Positions 46,401 through 57,654 of a stretch of DNA of 64,000 nt are shown here, in pieces. The notes beneath the pieces were generated by a model. It did not search any database and had not been told where the DNA came from. It saw only the letters and a list, made by a program, of their open reading frames with translations. Source of the DNA: Plecoglossus altivelis (lineage: Eukaryota; Chordata; Actinopteri; Osmeriformes; Plecoglossidae); assembly GCA_036571765.1 (NCBI GenBank), contig BROE01000003.1, positions 14,707,716-14,771,715 of the forward strand. Reading direction: 5' to 3'. The stretch's first letter is position 1, and each line of letters starts with the position of its first letter. A program made the position numbers and the translations under genes.

Positions 46401-47639
46401 GGTGCTATGCATTTGCTCACTAATTGAAGTTACTCTTGATGTGTGCATCCTGTGTCATGGTTTTCGTTGTCTTGATTCCACCAGTCTTTCAGCTCCGGTA
46501 ATTTTATCCATCTTCCGTGTTATGATGGGATCTCTTGATCTCCCTCTCCTGCAGGGCCTGGCCTTGACTCCAGAAGATGCTTGGTGTGTCCACTCAGTGG
46601 CCCACGTCCATGAGATGAAGGCGGAGGTGGACAAGGGCCTGAAGTTCATGGAGAGCACAGAGAAGGACTGGCAGGTGACTGCACAAACCAGAAGTTTCTC
46701 CTTCTTTTTCTTCTTATATGCTAGTATGTGTTTCTGTGATGTGCTGATAGCTACATCAGCATATTATGTATCACGTATTATTTTACATGTCACTGTATTG
46801 GCACATTTTTAAAACACCTTTTCCAGTCCATCTGTGGATCCTGTCTACTCATTTTGTGGTGTGTCTTTTTCAGGTATGTGACATGCTGGCTTGTCACAAC
46901 TATTGGCACTGGGCACTGTACTATATCGAGAAGGCAAGAATTCTAATACGTTTCTCTAGTCAAGTGCACAGTTGTCAGACGCTAGTGATGTTGTGTGAGT
47001 TGGGATGCCTCCCGGGGCTCTGTGGAGTGTAAAGCTGATTACAGGAAGCAAATGAGTTTGAATCTGCAGCAGGATATGTGCTCAACTTCCAAAAACCCAG
47101 CTTGCTTGATTTATTTATCTTTGCTGGTTTTAATTTTCCGTTTGTTTTTCTGTCTCTGCAGGGGGAGTACGAGGCAGCGCTGAGAATATTTGATAGCCAG
47201 GTTAGTGCTCTTTGTGAGTCCTCGTTAATGTGTCTATGTCCTACCAGCAGCGTGCTCTAAGTGTCTCTCTAAGAACCAGCATCACTCAGTGAGCTACGAG
47301 CAGTCTGGTTGTGTTGCTGCTGTGGATAAATGGAACATTACGTGTGGATCAAATGGAAGTGAAATCTGTTCCTGTGTAAACATCATAATGGCTCCGTTTT
47401 GTCTACGAAAAGAGTCTAAGCTCTTCCTTTTTATAGCCAAATTTATTTTGTTAAAAAAACATACAAGTCAGGTGTAAGAAATGGCTGGGAAAATCCCATA
47501 TTATAGTAAACAATCACCTGTCCCGACCACTTCATTCAATAGGATAATGTCAAAGTACGCACAAGTACACACAGAGTGGTAGTTTAAAGAAGACGTGCGT
47601 GTGTGTGTGTGTGCATGTGTGTATGTGCATGTGTGTGCA

Positions 47640-47670
<31 letters not shown>

Positions 47671-50318
47671 GTGTGTGTGGATGTGCGTATGTGCATGTGT
47701 GTATGTGCATGTGTGTGCATGTGCGTGTGTGTGTGTGCGTGTGTGTATGTGCATGTGTGTGCATGTGTGTGTGTGTGTGTGTGTGTTCTGTCCAGATGTC
47801 CAGGAGAGGGGCTGCCTCTGGAGCCATGCTGGACACGGTGGACGCCTGCTCTTTACTCTACAGACTGGAGATGGAGGGTAAGACACAGATGCAGTACACA
47901 GATACAGCACACACACACTGTTCATCTTCCGCCAACTCTCCCACACACTCACACACATACACAAACAACTGATAAGGTATACATGTATTCATCTGTATCA
48001 GGTGTGTGTGTGAAGGACCGGTGGCGGGAGCTGCATCAGCTCACACTGCCCCACACGGACGACCACGTGCTGCTGTTCAACGACCTCCACTTCCTCATGG
48101 CGTCTCTGGGCTCCAAGGAGACAAACGTGTCCCACAGACTGGTGGAGGGCCTCAGGGATCTAGCCAGGTGAGGCCACCAGATCTCCCAACACGCTGACAC
48201 TGCACCAGATCTCCCAACGCTCTGACACTGCACCAGATCTCCCAACACGCTGACACTGCACCAGATCTCCCAACGCTCTGACACTGCACCAGATCTCCCA
48301 ACACGCTGACACTGCACCAGATCTCCCAACCCAACCTACCTTGCGTAACAAACAATAAACCTTTACATAACATGCAGAAACCAGTGGAAACCCGGTGTTG
48401 GAGCGAGATAGAGATAGAGAGGAGCACTCAGAGGAGGATAGACAGAGAAAGAATGGAGAGGGAAAAAGAGAGAGAGAGGTAGCGGAGGCGCAGAAGTATG
48501 GGATATTTGTCAGAACAGTGAGTTTTGGTCTCTCTGACAGACCAAGGATGCCCACCTCTGGTGTGGGTAATGTGTTCTGGCAGTCCGACCACAGGCAGCC
48601 TCCTTTCGACTAGTTCTTCAACCCAAGTCCACCGAGAAGAGACATTTTTAGACCCAAACATGATGTCTTGGAATGTTACATAACAGAGGAAACACTAGGA
48701 GTACATTGGTGTGGTTGAAACAGCTGTTTGAGTAAAAAAAAAAAAAAATCAATTCCCTTGAAGTGGAGGAGATATTTCCTGTCTCCACTCTAGATTTCGT
48801 AGAATGGTTACTGTTCGTTCTTTCTGCTGGATGAGCTGGTCATGCATAGTAAAAGACAGCACTCTCTTTAATGCTTGGGAAAGAGCTTGTCACATACTGT
48901 ACATCTTAGCTATCTTAGCTGCACATATCACTACATGTGGTAATGTTGCGTCGCTCACCTTGTAGAAGGCTAGGCAGAACTGGCATGCTAGACCTGTGGG
49001 TTCCTACCGAACCTAGACTCAGCCTCGCAAGACAGTGATTCCTGGCGACTACATTAGCGAATCATCAAGGGGAAGGTTGTGTTCAGCTAGGGAGAAATAT
49101 GGAGCAGAACGTCACGATCAAGTACTATTTCTGTGGCAGATACTACCGTGATACTACTGTTGCAGATTGTGCTGTGTGCATCCCAGTCCCAGATTGAATG
49201 TGTCCAGAGATGTAAATGTGCATGGTCTCATGGCTCCTCCTCCTCCTTCCTCCCCAGAGCCCCGGAGGAGAACTGGCAGCATCAGCTGGCAGGGAGCCTG
49301 GGTGTGCCCATGTGCCAGGCTCTGCTGGAGTACGACCAGGGTAACTTCAGCCGCACCGTGGACCTGCTGCTGCCGTTGCGCTACCACGCCCAGCAGATAG
49401 GGGGCAGCGATGCGCAGGTGCGACACAGGTTTTAGGGGGTCCAAAAGGGGGGCTGTGGATTGTTGGAGCCAATGTACACAACGTTGTTCTGTTCTTTGCT
49501 GCATTTCATATGGAATTCACTGCTCAGAGAAATGGTGTTTTAGGTTGAATACATACTTTATTGATTCTAGCTGGCTTTCAGGAGGAAGATGATATACTAA
49601 GCCATCCATATTATCCCTATATCTATATGGAGAGCACTGCTAAATGCTAGGATGTAGACCACAGAGCACCAACTGTTTAATAATGTATACGTGGGTCTGC
49701 TTTGCACTATATAACATGAACTATTTTGATTTAAAAAAGAATCATGTGTAGCTAGCAGAGAGCAGTGCGTAGAGCGTTAACGTGTTGTGGTGTATCTGAA
49801 ACAAGTGTCCTTGTATGGGATTGTTTGTGTGTTCTGCTCTTCAGAGGGATGTCTTCAATCAGTTGCTCATCCATGCTGCCATGAAGTCCGGAGAAAAACA
49901 CCATCACAAGCTGGCCAGGTCTGACTTCAGCTTCCATTAGAGCTCAAACAGAAGGGTGTTTGTCATACAGCGGGATACTCTAGAAGATATTACAGTAAAA
50001 TGTGATCATTACACTGTAGGACACTCTAAGGCGGATTATGGGGTGTGATCCTTGGATTCTTTCTCGAACAAATGCATCCTGCAGGCTGCTACGCTGTGAT
50101 AATGTTGATCTAAACACGGACACAGAACATACACCCACAGAACTCTTTGTGATGTCAGTATTGATCCTCACGGATGTTCAGTCCGCCTTGCCTCTGTCTC
50201 ACTCTGTGGTGTGATCCTGCCTTCTGACAGGTGTTTACTGGTGGAGCGTGACGCAGCCAGACCTAACTCCCTACTCACCGACCGCCTTATCCAGAGAGCC
50301 CACGCCCTGCATGTCTGA
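43500..50318 (+). CDS. ttc38: TTC38, tetratricopeptide repeat protein 38, complete
   Basis: Fourteen coding exons are 43500-43529, 44195-44272, 44368-44449, 45122-45293, 45633-45806, 46289-46364, 46555-46674, 46874-46933, 47162-47200, 47796-47877, 48002-48167, 49258-49417, 49845-49918 and 50231-50318. Phase is continuous and gives 466 residues (human about 469). Landmarks are FRDCKAW-LPLSTSSNEACK at the N-terminus, NFPKACDTWEEILVEHPTDL (about 122-141), YDQAEKMAKE, DAWCVHSVAHVHEMKAE, CHNYWHWALYYIEKGEYEAA, LLFNDLHFLMASLGS and RDVFNQLLIHAAMKSG, ending in HALHV. The fold is helical TPR-like. The family's molecular function is not established. The start is the first ATG in frame, next to MIASSFRDCK. 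Intron 8 uses a GC donor. It lies head-to-tail behind mical3 and may share that gene's downstream region as promoter. Confidence 0.95.
47597..47786. repeat. GT/GCAT microsatellite adjoining ttc38 exon 10
   Basis: About 190 bases of GTGTGT with periodic GTATGTGCAT units. It ends 9 bases before exon 47796. The Cys/Val and His/Thr open frames here are repeat artefacts. Confidence 0.95.
48178..48332. repeat. 28-base minisatellite with alternating unit types
   Basis: Five full copies and one partial copy of CAGATCTCCCAAC(ACG/GCT)CTGACACTGCAC directly after ttc38 exon 11. The two variants alternate. Confidence 0.93.
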
Positions 50319-50321
50319 ACA

Positions 50322-50378
50322 AGGCTGGGGCTGGGGTAGGGGCTCTGGGGCTGGGGTAGGGGCTCTGGGGCTGGGGCC
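50322..50378. repeat. ttc38: G-rich 20-base tandem repeat in ttc38 3' UTR
   Basis: Two and a half copies of GGGGCTGGGGTAGGGGCTCT starting 4 bases after the stop codon. Confidence 0.9.
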
Positions 50379-50445
50379 CTAAAGCCGGGCACCATGGCTC
50401 CATGCTGGGAGGAAAGATTTCAGAGCTGCCGTGAGCTGTTTTTTG

Positions 50446-50451
50446 AATAAA
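50446..50451 (+). terminator. ttc38: Polyadenylation signal AATAAA, ttc38
   Basis: The canonical hexamer lies 128 bases after the TGA at 50316-50318, giving a short 3' UTR that contains a G-rich 20-base repeat. Confidence 0.65.
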
Positions 50452-50567
50452 TCTCTATCCAAAATATATACCAGACTCCGCTGACAGGGATTCCTTTCTA
50501 AATGTTTTGGAAACATACAATCATTGTTCCTGAGACTATATGGCAATTCTGGGTTGTAATGTAAACG

Positions 50568-50573
50568 TTTAAT
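50568..50573 (-). terminator. tspan33: Candidate polyadenylation signal ATTAAA, tspan33
   Basis: On the minus strand ATTAAA lies about 450 bases past the tspan33 stop. A second copy is near 50684. I saw no AATAAA on this strand between the two convergent genes, so the true site is uncertain. Confidence 0.3.
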
Positions 50574-51025
50574 ATCCAAAAATGTGCCTTGGTATGCTGA
50601 GAAAATGTCATCTGTACAAGGAGTTCGTACACCAATGTTTTTAATAGCAAACATGATAAATGGAAATATAAATAAACACACTTTAATGAATAAATACTCT
50701 CCATGATAATATAAATACAAAATGATCTTAAATGACAAATTATAGATTGTAATAAAAATCCCAAATGAATGCCCTGTATTTTTTAAGCTATTGCAAAAAG
50801 ACAGTGAGACAGTTGCTCTCATCCGTGTGGTAGCTTGAGCTAGAGCTACATCAGTGAGTGAATGATATGTTCTGTGCTGAGGATGTTGTCATCAGTGCCT
50901 GGAGGAAGTCTTTGTTTTCCTTTCTCAGGTAAGACACACATGTACAGTAAGTGCTGTCGTTCTCTTTCCACTTTCAGACCCTTTTTAGTGTCGATGTCCT
51001 GCTATTACTCGATGTCTTGGTCTCG

Positions 51026-54000
51026 TTACAGCACAGAGCTGATCTCATCCTGGATCTGAGAGATAAGGATCTGGGACAGAACGATGCCGGCAATCTGGAC
51101 AGAAGAACACATCCACCTTAGCTCCAGACCCACGTCTGCTGAAGGTCTTTTAGAGACCACCACGCTGTCTACAGCCAACACATTGATTAAAGAACCTACT
51201 CTACTCTGAGTCAGAGGCCCTGTGGACAATTCCTTTATTTTGCATCCCAGAATAATACAGTGCTTGACTAATTTCTTCTTAGGAGGAAAAAAAACAACAA
51301 CCTGAATATAAATATTTTTAAATGAGCTATTACTATTCAGCTGTGTTTCCCATTGTTAGGGGATGTGGGCAACAGTGAGAGATGAGAGAGTGACGTCTAC
51401 ATCAAAGCAGCTGGAGTATCAAAGTTGGTGGCTGCTGTCCTGATGGGGTTCATGACTCATTTATTGACTTCCTTCTCCAAAGAATCCCATTAGATGAAAA
51501 AGAGAGCTGTCATTCTCTAACTGGCTGATCTGAGAACAAACATTTTGTATGCAGACATACATGTATTCACATTATGTGCATTTTTAAAAAGACTTGACAT
51601 GGTGGCCTATGTGTGGGGGTTACCTGGGGCAAGGCCAAACCCAGGGCTAGGGCCCCGACCAGGAGCAGATGGGATTCGATCCACATGACGGCCCGGTCTG
51701 CACAGCCCACAGGGTAGATGGACTTCGTGGCCTCTTTGTAGCTCTGGATCTGGACTCCAAAACCACACATGGTGTTGACTACAACCTGAGAAAGCAAGAG
51801 AAACATACATAATAATGCCAAAGGCAAGATGAAAAAGAAAGCGAGAATTTTTCCAGCACACTGCTATTGATTTCTACTCCAGCAACGATAGGTTGGTCTA
51901 ATGTAACAATTCAAACTGCATATTGTGCATCGCCAAACATCAAATGAGTTCGCGTTTATACTGGTTATTAAAATCTTAGTTCTTCACTGTTCACTGATGA
52001 CTATTTCAATATGAACTATCCAGGTGCTGTTGCTGGGATGCCTACGTAGACGTTAGATCTACAGGATGTGGATGCATTTCGACCGGTTGTTTGAATCCTG
52101 CAAACACCCTGAAGTGTGCGTGTGTTTGCATGTGTGTTCAGGCTACCTCGCCTGGTATGGGCGCGCAGCAGGAATAAGGCACTCCGCAGCGCTCGGAGCT
52201 GGGGTTTCCCAACGTGCAGTTAAAGTAGAGATTCCAGGACCAGTCAGTATAGTTGTTCCATCCGCAGCACTTAAACTAAGAGAGAGGGAGACCGGAGGGA
52301 GAAGGAGTGTGTAGGAGACAGAGAAAGAGAGACAGGAGGTATATTTAGAAACACGGTCTGGTACATTCTCTATCTCAGGAGGTACAGATGGAGGAAACAC
52401 AGGGGGCTGGAGGGGTACACAGAACAGCATGTTACTTATGAGGTCTGTGTGGAAAACCCTGCTATGGTCTGATCACACGTGCCCAAACAATAGCGTAGCA
52501 AAAGTACACACGTTCTTTTAGAAGTGCAGATACTCATGTTGAAAAAGACTAGTTGACATACAGGAAACACGTTTTCAGAACCTGTACTTAAGTAAAACAT
52601 GTCTGTGTGTGTGTGTATAGTGAGGATTACCTCCTTTTGTATGTAGTCCATGAGGTTCTGTAAGTCCAGGTCATCCCTATAGTGAACTATAGCTTTCGTC
52701 ACAAACTTCCCCAGAGCGTCGCGTGTCTTGAGAAACAGAGAGTGACTTGCTGAATGAATACAAATGAACCTCACGGTTGTCCATGTGTGTAGAGCAGCAC
52801 ATATGTCTGCAAACTTTGACTTCTTTGCATATGTGAGCGGCCCCTAAAGAGCCGTCTGAAGAAATCGCCTTGACGGTCGCAGGAAGTCCTAATGTGGAAT
52901 GATGGGTGTAATAAGACAAGCTTTACAGTGTTAATGAGGCCCCTACCCCTCCGCAACTCACTCCTCTCCCCCAGGACACCCCCCTCCTCCCCCCAGTTCC
53001 CCACAGCCTCGCACACGCCAGCCCGCATGCCTGTGCACTTCCCTATGTCATTAGCAGCAAACCTCCTTGCAGGGATCTTTTGAAATGGAACATTTGGTTA
53101 CACTTTGAAGTGCCAGAGCGTTTGAATCATTTAGCAGTGAAGGATGCTAGCAGCAACGTTAAACTGGCCTGTTTAGTAGCAAGGAAAAAGGAAACAGAGA
53201 GAGAGGAGGAGAGAGAGAGTCCTGCCTGTGTGTCTGGTGTAGAGGGACAGCATGTTGAAAAAAAACCACCACCTGGCACTAGAGTGAGACGATACGGTTC
53301 AGCTGCACCCCGGAACGTCAAGGGTATAAGGTGCTTAAATGTGTTTTCAATTCTATAACATCTAAACCAGGCACCAGACCCTGGTCTGCAGGTAGAAAAT
53401 ACTCTCACACCAAGGAAGTGACTTACTGACTGCCAGGCTGTGGGCTTTGATCACATCCCCAAACCAGTCACAAACACAAGCACCAGTAAGTCGAGCACTA
53501 GGCACTTGAGTACCATTCAGTCAACACCACTCAGAAAACTAATGGAAAATAAAGTCGCAAAACAGAAAATCAAGATGCTTGCAGTACCTGGTCCGAATAG
53601 AAGAAGCCAAGCACTGCAATGGCCAGCTGCGTGAGGAAGACGAGGGTCAAGCTGAAGGAGAACTGGAGAAGAAGATGGCAGACACACAACACGGTGGTAC
53701 TTTGCTTCGCGGTGTCCATGCTTTGCAGAAAGAGATGAGCGTGAGACTGTTTACAGTGATGGAGAAACAGGTCTTACGGTTTTCAGGAGACGTATGTTTT
53801 CTCTCAGGGCCCCAATGCAGCCACAGAAGGTGATGAAGAACATGACCACCCCCACCACTATTAGGATGACCGCCGGGTCGATCAGGAACGTGTCCCTGAC
53901 CGTGTCTGCAACGCAAAACCATTAATAACGCAACCATGTCTGGGACGAGAAACACAAACACAATGACTGGTCAACGTAGTGGCCAATCATTTTCCTTTCC

Positions 54001-54656
54001 AGTCACACAAATCTTATGTGACTGGACTCTTCGCCTCCTCAAACCCATCCTTCTAACCATCATCCACTAGCATGAGTATATGAACTAGCAAGTGTTAGGC
54101 CTAAAGCTAAGATGGTCAGACTCATGAAATAATAATATCAAAGATACTATTCTCAGGGTCATGGTTGGATCTCATTTCGTAATGGGGGTGCATTTTAAGG
54201 CACACACTTTCGACGATGCTAAAGGCAAAGGCTCATACTTTACCTGTTGCTTTCTGAACTTTGGCATAAACCCCGATAGCAACTATCAGCAAGGAAAGGA
54301 CCTGTAGGACACATACACATCAGTTTCACTCCAGACCCAGTGTAGCACAACAGGGAAGCAGCACGGAGCCCCAGCCCCGATGGTCATGTGGGGTTGTGTG
54401 GGCGTTCCGCTTGGCAGATCAATACATTGGCTCAGGATATTGTTATTGTTCCAGTCAGTTCTGAAAGCTGGAGGCAGTCTGCCCAACTCTTACAAGATTC
54501 AACACTCCTCGCTCGGGTTCAGAAGAAAGAGTATGCAGTAGTTTCGTGTGATGTGTTTTAAGGTTTCTGTTATGGGGATTCTTACTGACATAACTCATCT
54601 CACTTATACAGAGCTGTCCATGCGGGAGAACATCTAGCTACAGGGCACGAGGAACA

Positions 54657-54715
<59 letters not shown>

Positions 54716-56496
54716 CTCACTATTTATGTCAAAATTCAGATATGAGTTAAGAAACGACAATCTATTATGTTGTCGTGTATGTGGGAAGTGTGAAAGAAGC
54801 CTTGATTATACAGATGTCTGGATCATTCGGTTAGTGGGAGAATGAATTCTGTGAAGTAGTTAAGTGAAATCATGCTGAATGCACTGTCAAGATGCACTTT
54901 CTAACACCTTTGTTTATTTCACCTTGGATGCTCTTCTGCATGGATTGTCTTTTGTTTACCACTCCTGATCATGACGGCTGCCTGAATTTGTTTGTCTTTG
55001 TCTTTTCGGGGTCTAAAATCTGTTGTATATTTGTCACAGCGTCACAAATATACACATATAAAAAGACACTTCTCTGTGTTAGAATAGTATTTATAAGGAA
55101 GACATGGGTTTTCTCAATAAATAACTTGAATCATCCAGTCATCATCAACATACAAGGCTGGTTATCCACAACTGTCACATATTCACACACATGCACACAC
55201 AGTTCCTGAACTAGCGAGGGGCTGGACAAAGGACTGTAGGATTAGGCATACCATGTTGAGCTCAGGGTTTGGCTCTGGTAAACAAGCACAGGTCAGCTAT
55301 GACTGTCTGCTGCTGCTCTCCTGAACACTTTAGAAAGTCTCTTTAAATCCAAACACACACCACCCTCTATATCGTCATCTCTCTAAACCCAAACACACAT
55401 TGTATGGCCCGACCAAGCAGACCTGACAAGGACCTGCGTTTCTGGATAAAGGAGCAACTTTGATGGCGCTGCATCGGAGAGTGTGCGTGTCTCTCCATGC
55501 TGTCATTGTCTTTCTCCTCCTGCAGTGCGTCACACATCCACAGCCCAGGTCTACCTGCGGCCCAGCTTTCACTAACACAGCAGTGGGTCCCGTCTATTCA
55601 GCACCCTCGTGCCTCTAACCACATTTATCAGCCCTTTAAACCTCCCCATAATAGAGCACCACAACACTGCATGGGAGGCGTGGAACAATGTGTCCGTGCA
55701 GACATTATCCATCGTCAACAAACCTGCGCTGGATTTATTGGCTTCTGCAGTGTTGTTTAGGTTTAACAATCCGGACCATTCCAGATGATATAAAATAGGG
55801 ATAGATTAGGTTTAATGGACGGAGTAAGGGTGGCGAGACATTTAAAGCACAGCTGAGGATGTCATTTTTTGGACCATTTGGTGGGTTTTGCTGCAATTGA
55901 TTTCAGAAAGGTATTTCAGCAGCACCAACGCTCTACACTGAGACAGTAACAGTCATAGTAACAGCACTCTACTACTGATGTGAACCTAGTAACACGATGT
56001 GGAACATGTAGATCATTCAGCAACTGTCACTTACAGGCTCCACACGATCGAATACGATACTGTGTGTGTGGGGTGAAACAGATTTAAAGCTTGAAATATC
56101 ACTTACTAAATATGACTAAGTGAATAAGACTTTCACAGCAAAGCAAGCCCCGGTATCATAGTTAGAGATCATATGTGAAGGAGGTTGGAAATGTCTGCTA
56201 TGTTAAATCTCACTTTGTGCACATAACTGGGTTTTAGTTCCGTTGCGATCATCAATGTGCCCATATACATGTACAATGTACCATGTCTATGTATCCGCAT
56301 TTAAGTGTCAACAAATCAAGTCTTATACATGAATAAGTTTTGCATTGTGCAGTTCTGCTTGCAGTGTGTAGTCAGCGAGGTGTTCAGACTGTGCTCTTAC
56401 CCAGAAGAGGAAACTGAAGAAGAACAGGAAGTACCTTATCCACGGGTTGATGAAGGAGAAGGTCTCCGCTCGGTTCAAAGTCAGCTTCCTGTCCAT
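51026..56496 (-). CDS. tspan33: Tetraspanin-33 (TspanC8 group), complete
   Basis: Read on the minus strand, eight exons (56401-56496, 54244-54301, 53778-53905, 53588-53662, 52631-52726, 52147-52275, 51624-51785, 51026-51094) join in phase to 270 residues. Four membrane segments are visible: FLFFFSFLFWVLSLLIVAIG, VILIVVGVVMFFITFCGCIG, the FSFSLTLVFLTQLAIAVLGF exon, and the LLLVGALALGLALPQ-IAGIV region. The large loop has CCG at residues 154-156 and cysteines at 154, 155, 171, 181, 187, 188, 201 and 222. Eight cysteines define TspanC8, whose members carry ADAM10 to the surface (family knowledge). AIVHYRDDLDLQNL is nearly identical to human TSPAN33. The C-terminus is shorter than in human (ends ISSVL; human 283 residues as I remember it). 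The a or b paralogue cannot be decided. Confidence 0.92.
54661..54712. repeat. GA microsatellite
   Basis: About 26 GA units in the first intron of tspan33. Confidence 0.97.
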
Positions 56497-57648
56497 GGTT
56501 ACCCCCGGAGCAGTTTCCCTGTCAACTCCTGAACACAGACTCAAAACGACCCACAGTTCTAGCCACACCCTATGGATATCTGAGCGTGCACGGGCAGAAT
56601 CAGCTGTTGTGAAGGACAGGGGGGGGGTGGGGGAGGACGGGGGACAGGGGCGGTAACAGAGAGGGGGTGGGGGGGTATCAAAGGTTTGCTGCCTAAAAAG
56701 GGGAGCGTTCGCTGTGACGCTGTCCCAGCTATGCTGGTAGAACCCAGAACTGTCCCGCCGGAACATGAATCAGGTTACACACAAACCCCTGCCTCTGGCC
56801 CCATGCTGCTGGAAACGCCCCAGTATTGTCTCTTCTCGCTCACAGCCATCACTGTGCCAGTGGAACACCACATCAAAAGCAGAAAAAGAGATTGGAAGAT
56901 CAATATATCCTCCCTCTTCTCCCAGAAGACTGAATAGTGGACTACTGGCCTTTAGTATTGATTTGCATCCACCTGCATGATGACCGGTCAATCTAATACA
57001 TTGATCTCTAGCACACCTTTTTACCTTTTGAAGTCAATGGATCTGAGACCAATGATTGTGCTGGTCTATAAATCTGATCTCTCAATCTCTGCGTGACTTC
57101 TCCTCTCATCTACATATTTATGTGCATCTGCGCTTAGCTGTCCTACAACAGAGTGTGGTGGATCACCTCGTGAATTCCAACTGTAGGAATCTGCAGAAAA
57201 ATTTTACCACCGTCTCTGATGTGAGGTTCAGTTACCAGAGTGACACTAGTAATAGTCATAGCTACTTATCCTCATGTATATGTCAGAGCCCATAGTTCTT
57301 TACTCAAGGAAAATGAGTGCAGTCAGCACTTGAATTTTTATTTTTACCCCTAACACCAGGAATTCAAAAATCAATGATCAATTCAAAGGGATTTTTATAG
57401 ATTTTGTAGAAAAGCATGTGCGTGGAAGAATCTTAAAGGACTGTTCTTGTAATAAAGCCAAATATATGCAGTACACAACAGAATATAACCTTTTAAGGGA
57501 CTAATCTCTGCTATTGACAGAAAGAAAAAAGCCTGTCTGGCATTGAACGGTTAAGATATTGATTTTTTCAGAAGTCCATTGCAGGTCTGGGATAAGTGAT
57601 AACAACTGTGATTCAACAAAAATGTACTTAGAGCGGGGAAAAAAACAG

Positions 57649-57654
57649 TTTATT
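57649..57654 (-). terminator. tspan9: Candidate distal polyadenylation signal AATAAA, tspan9
   Basis: TTTATT on the + strand reads as AATAAA on the minus strand, about 4.6 kb beyond the tspan9 stop codon. A nearer candidate is at 58288-58293. Confidence 0.35.

Noticed and set aside
47584..47972. Cys/Val-rich and His/Thr-rich open frames on both strands
   Set aside because: GT repeat artefact. Only the ttc38 exon at 47796-47877 is real here.
50379..50822. Minus-strand 147-codon open frame between ttc38 and tspan33
   Set aside because: AT-rich, low-complexity composition in 3' UTR sequence of two genes. No homology recognised.
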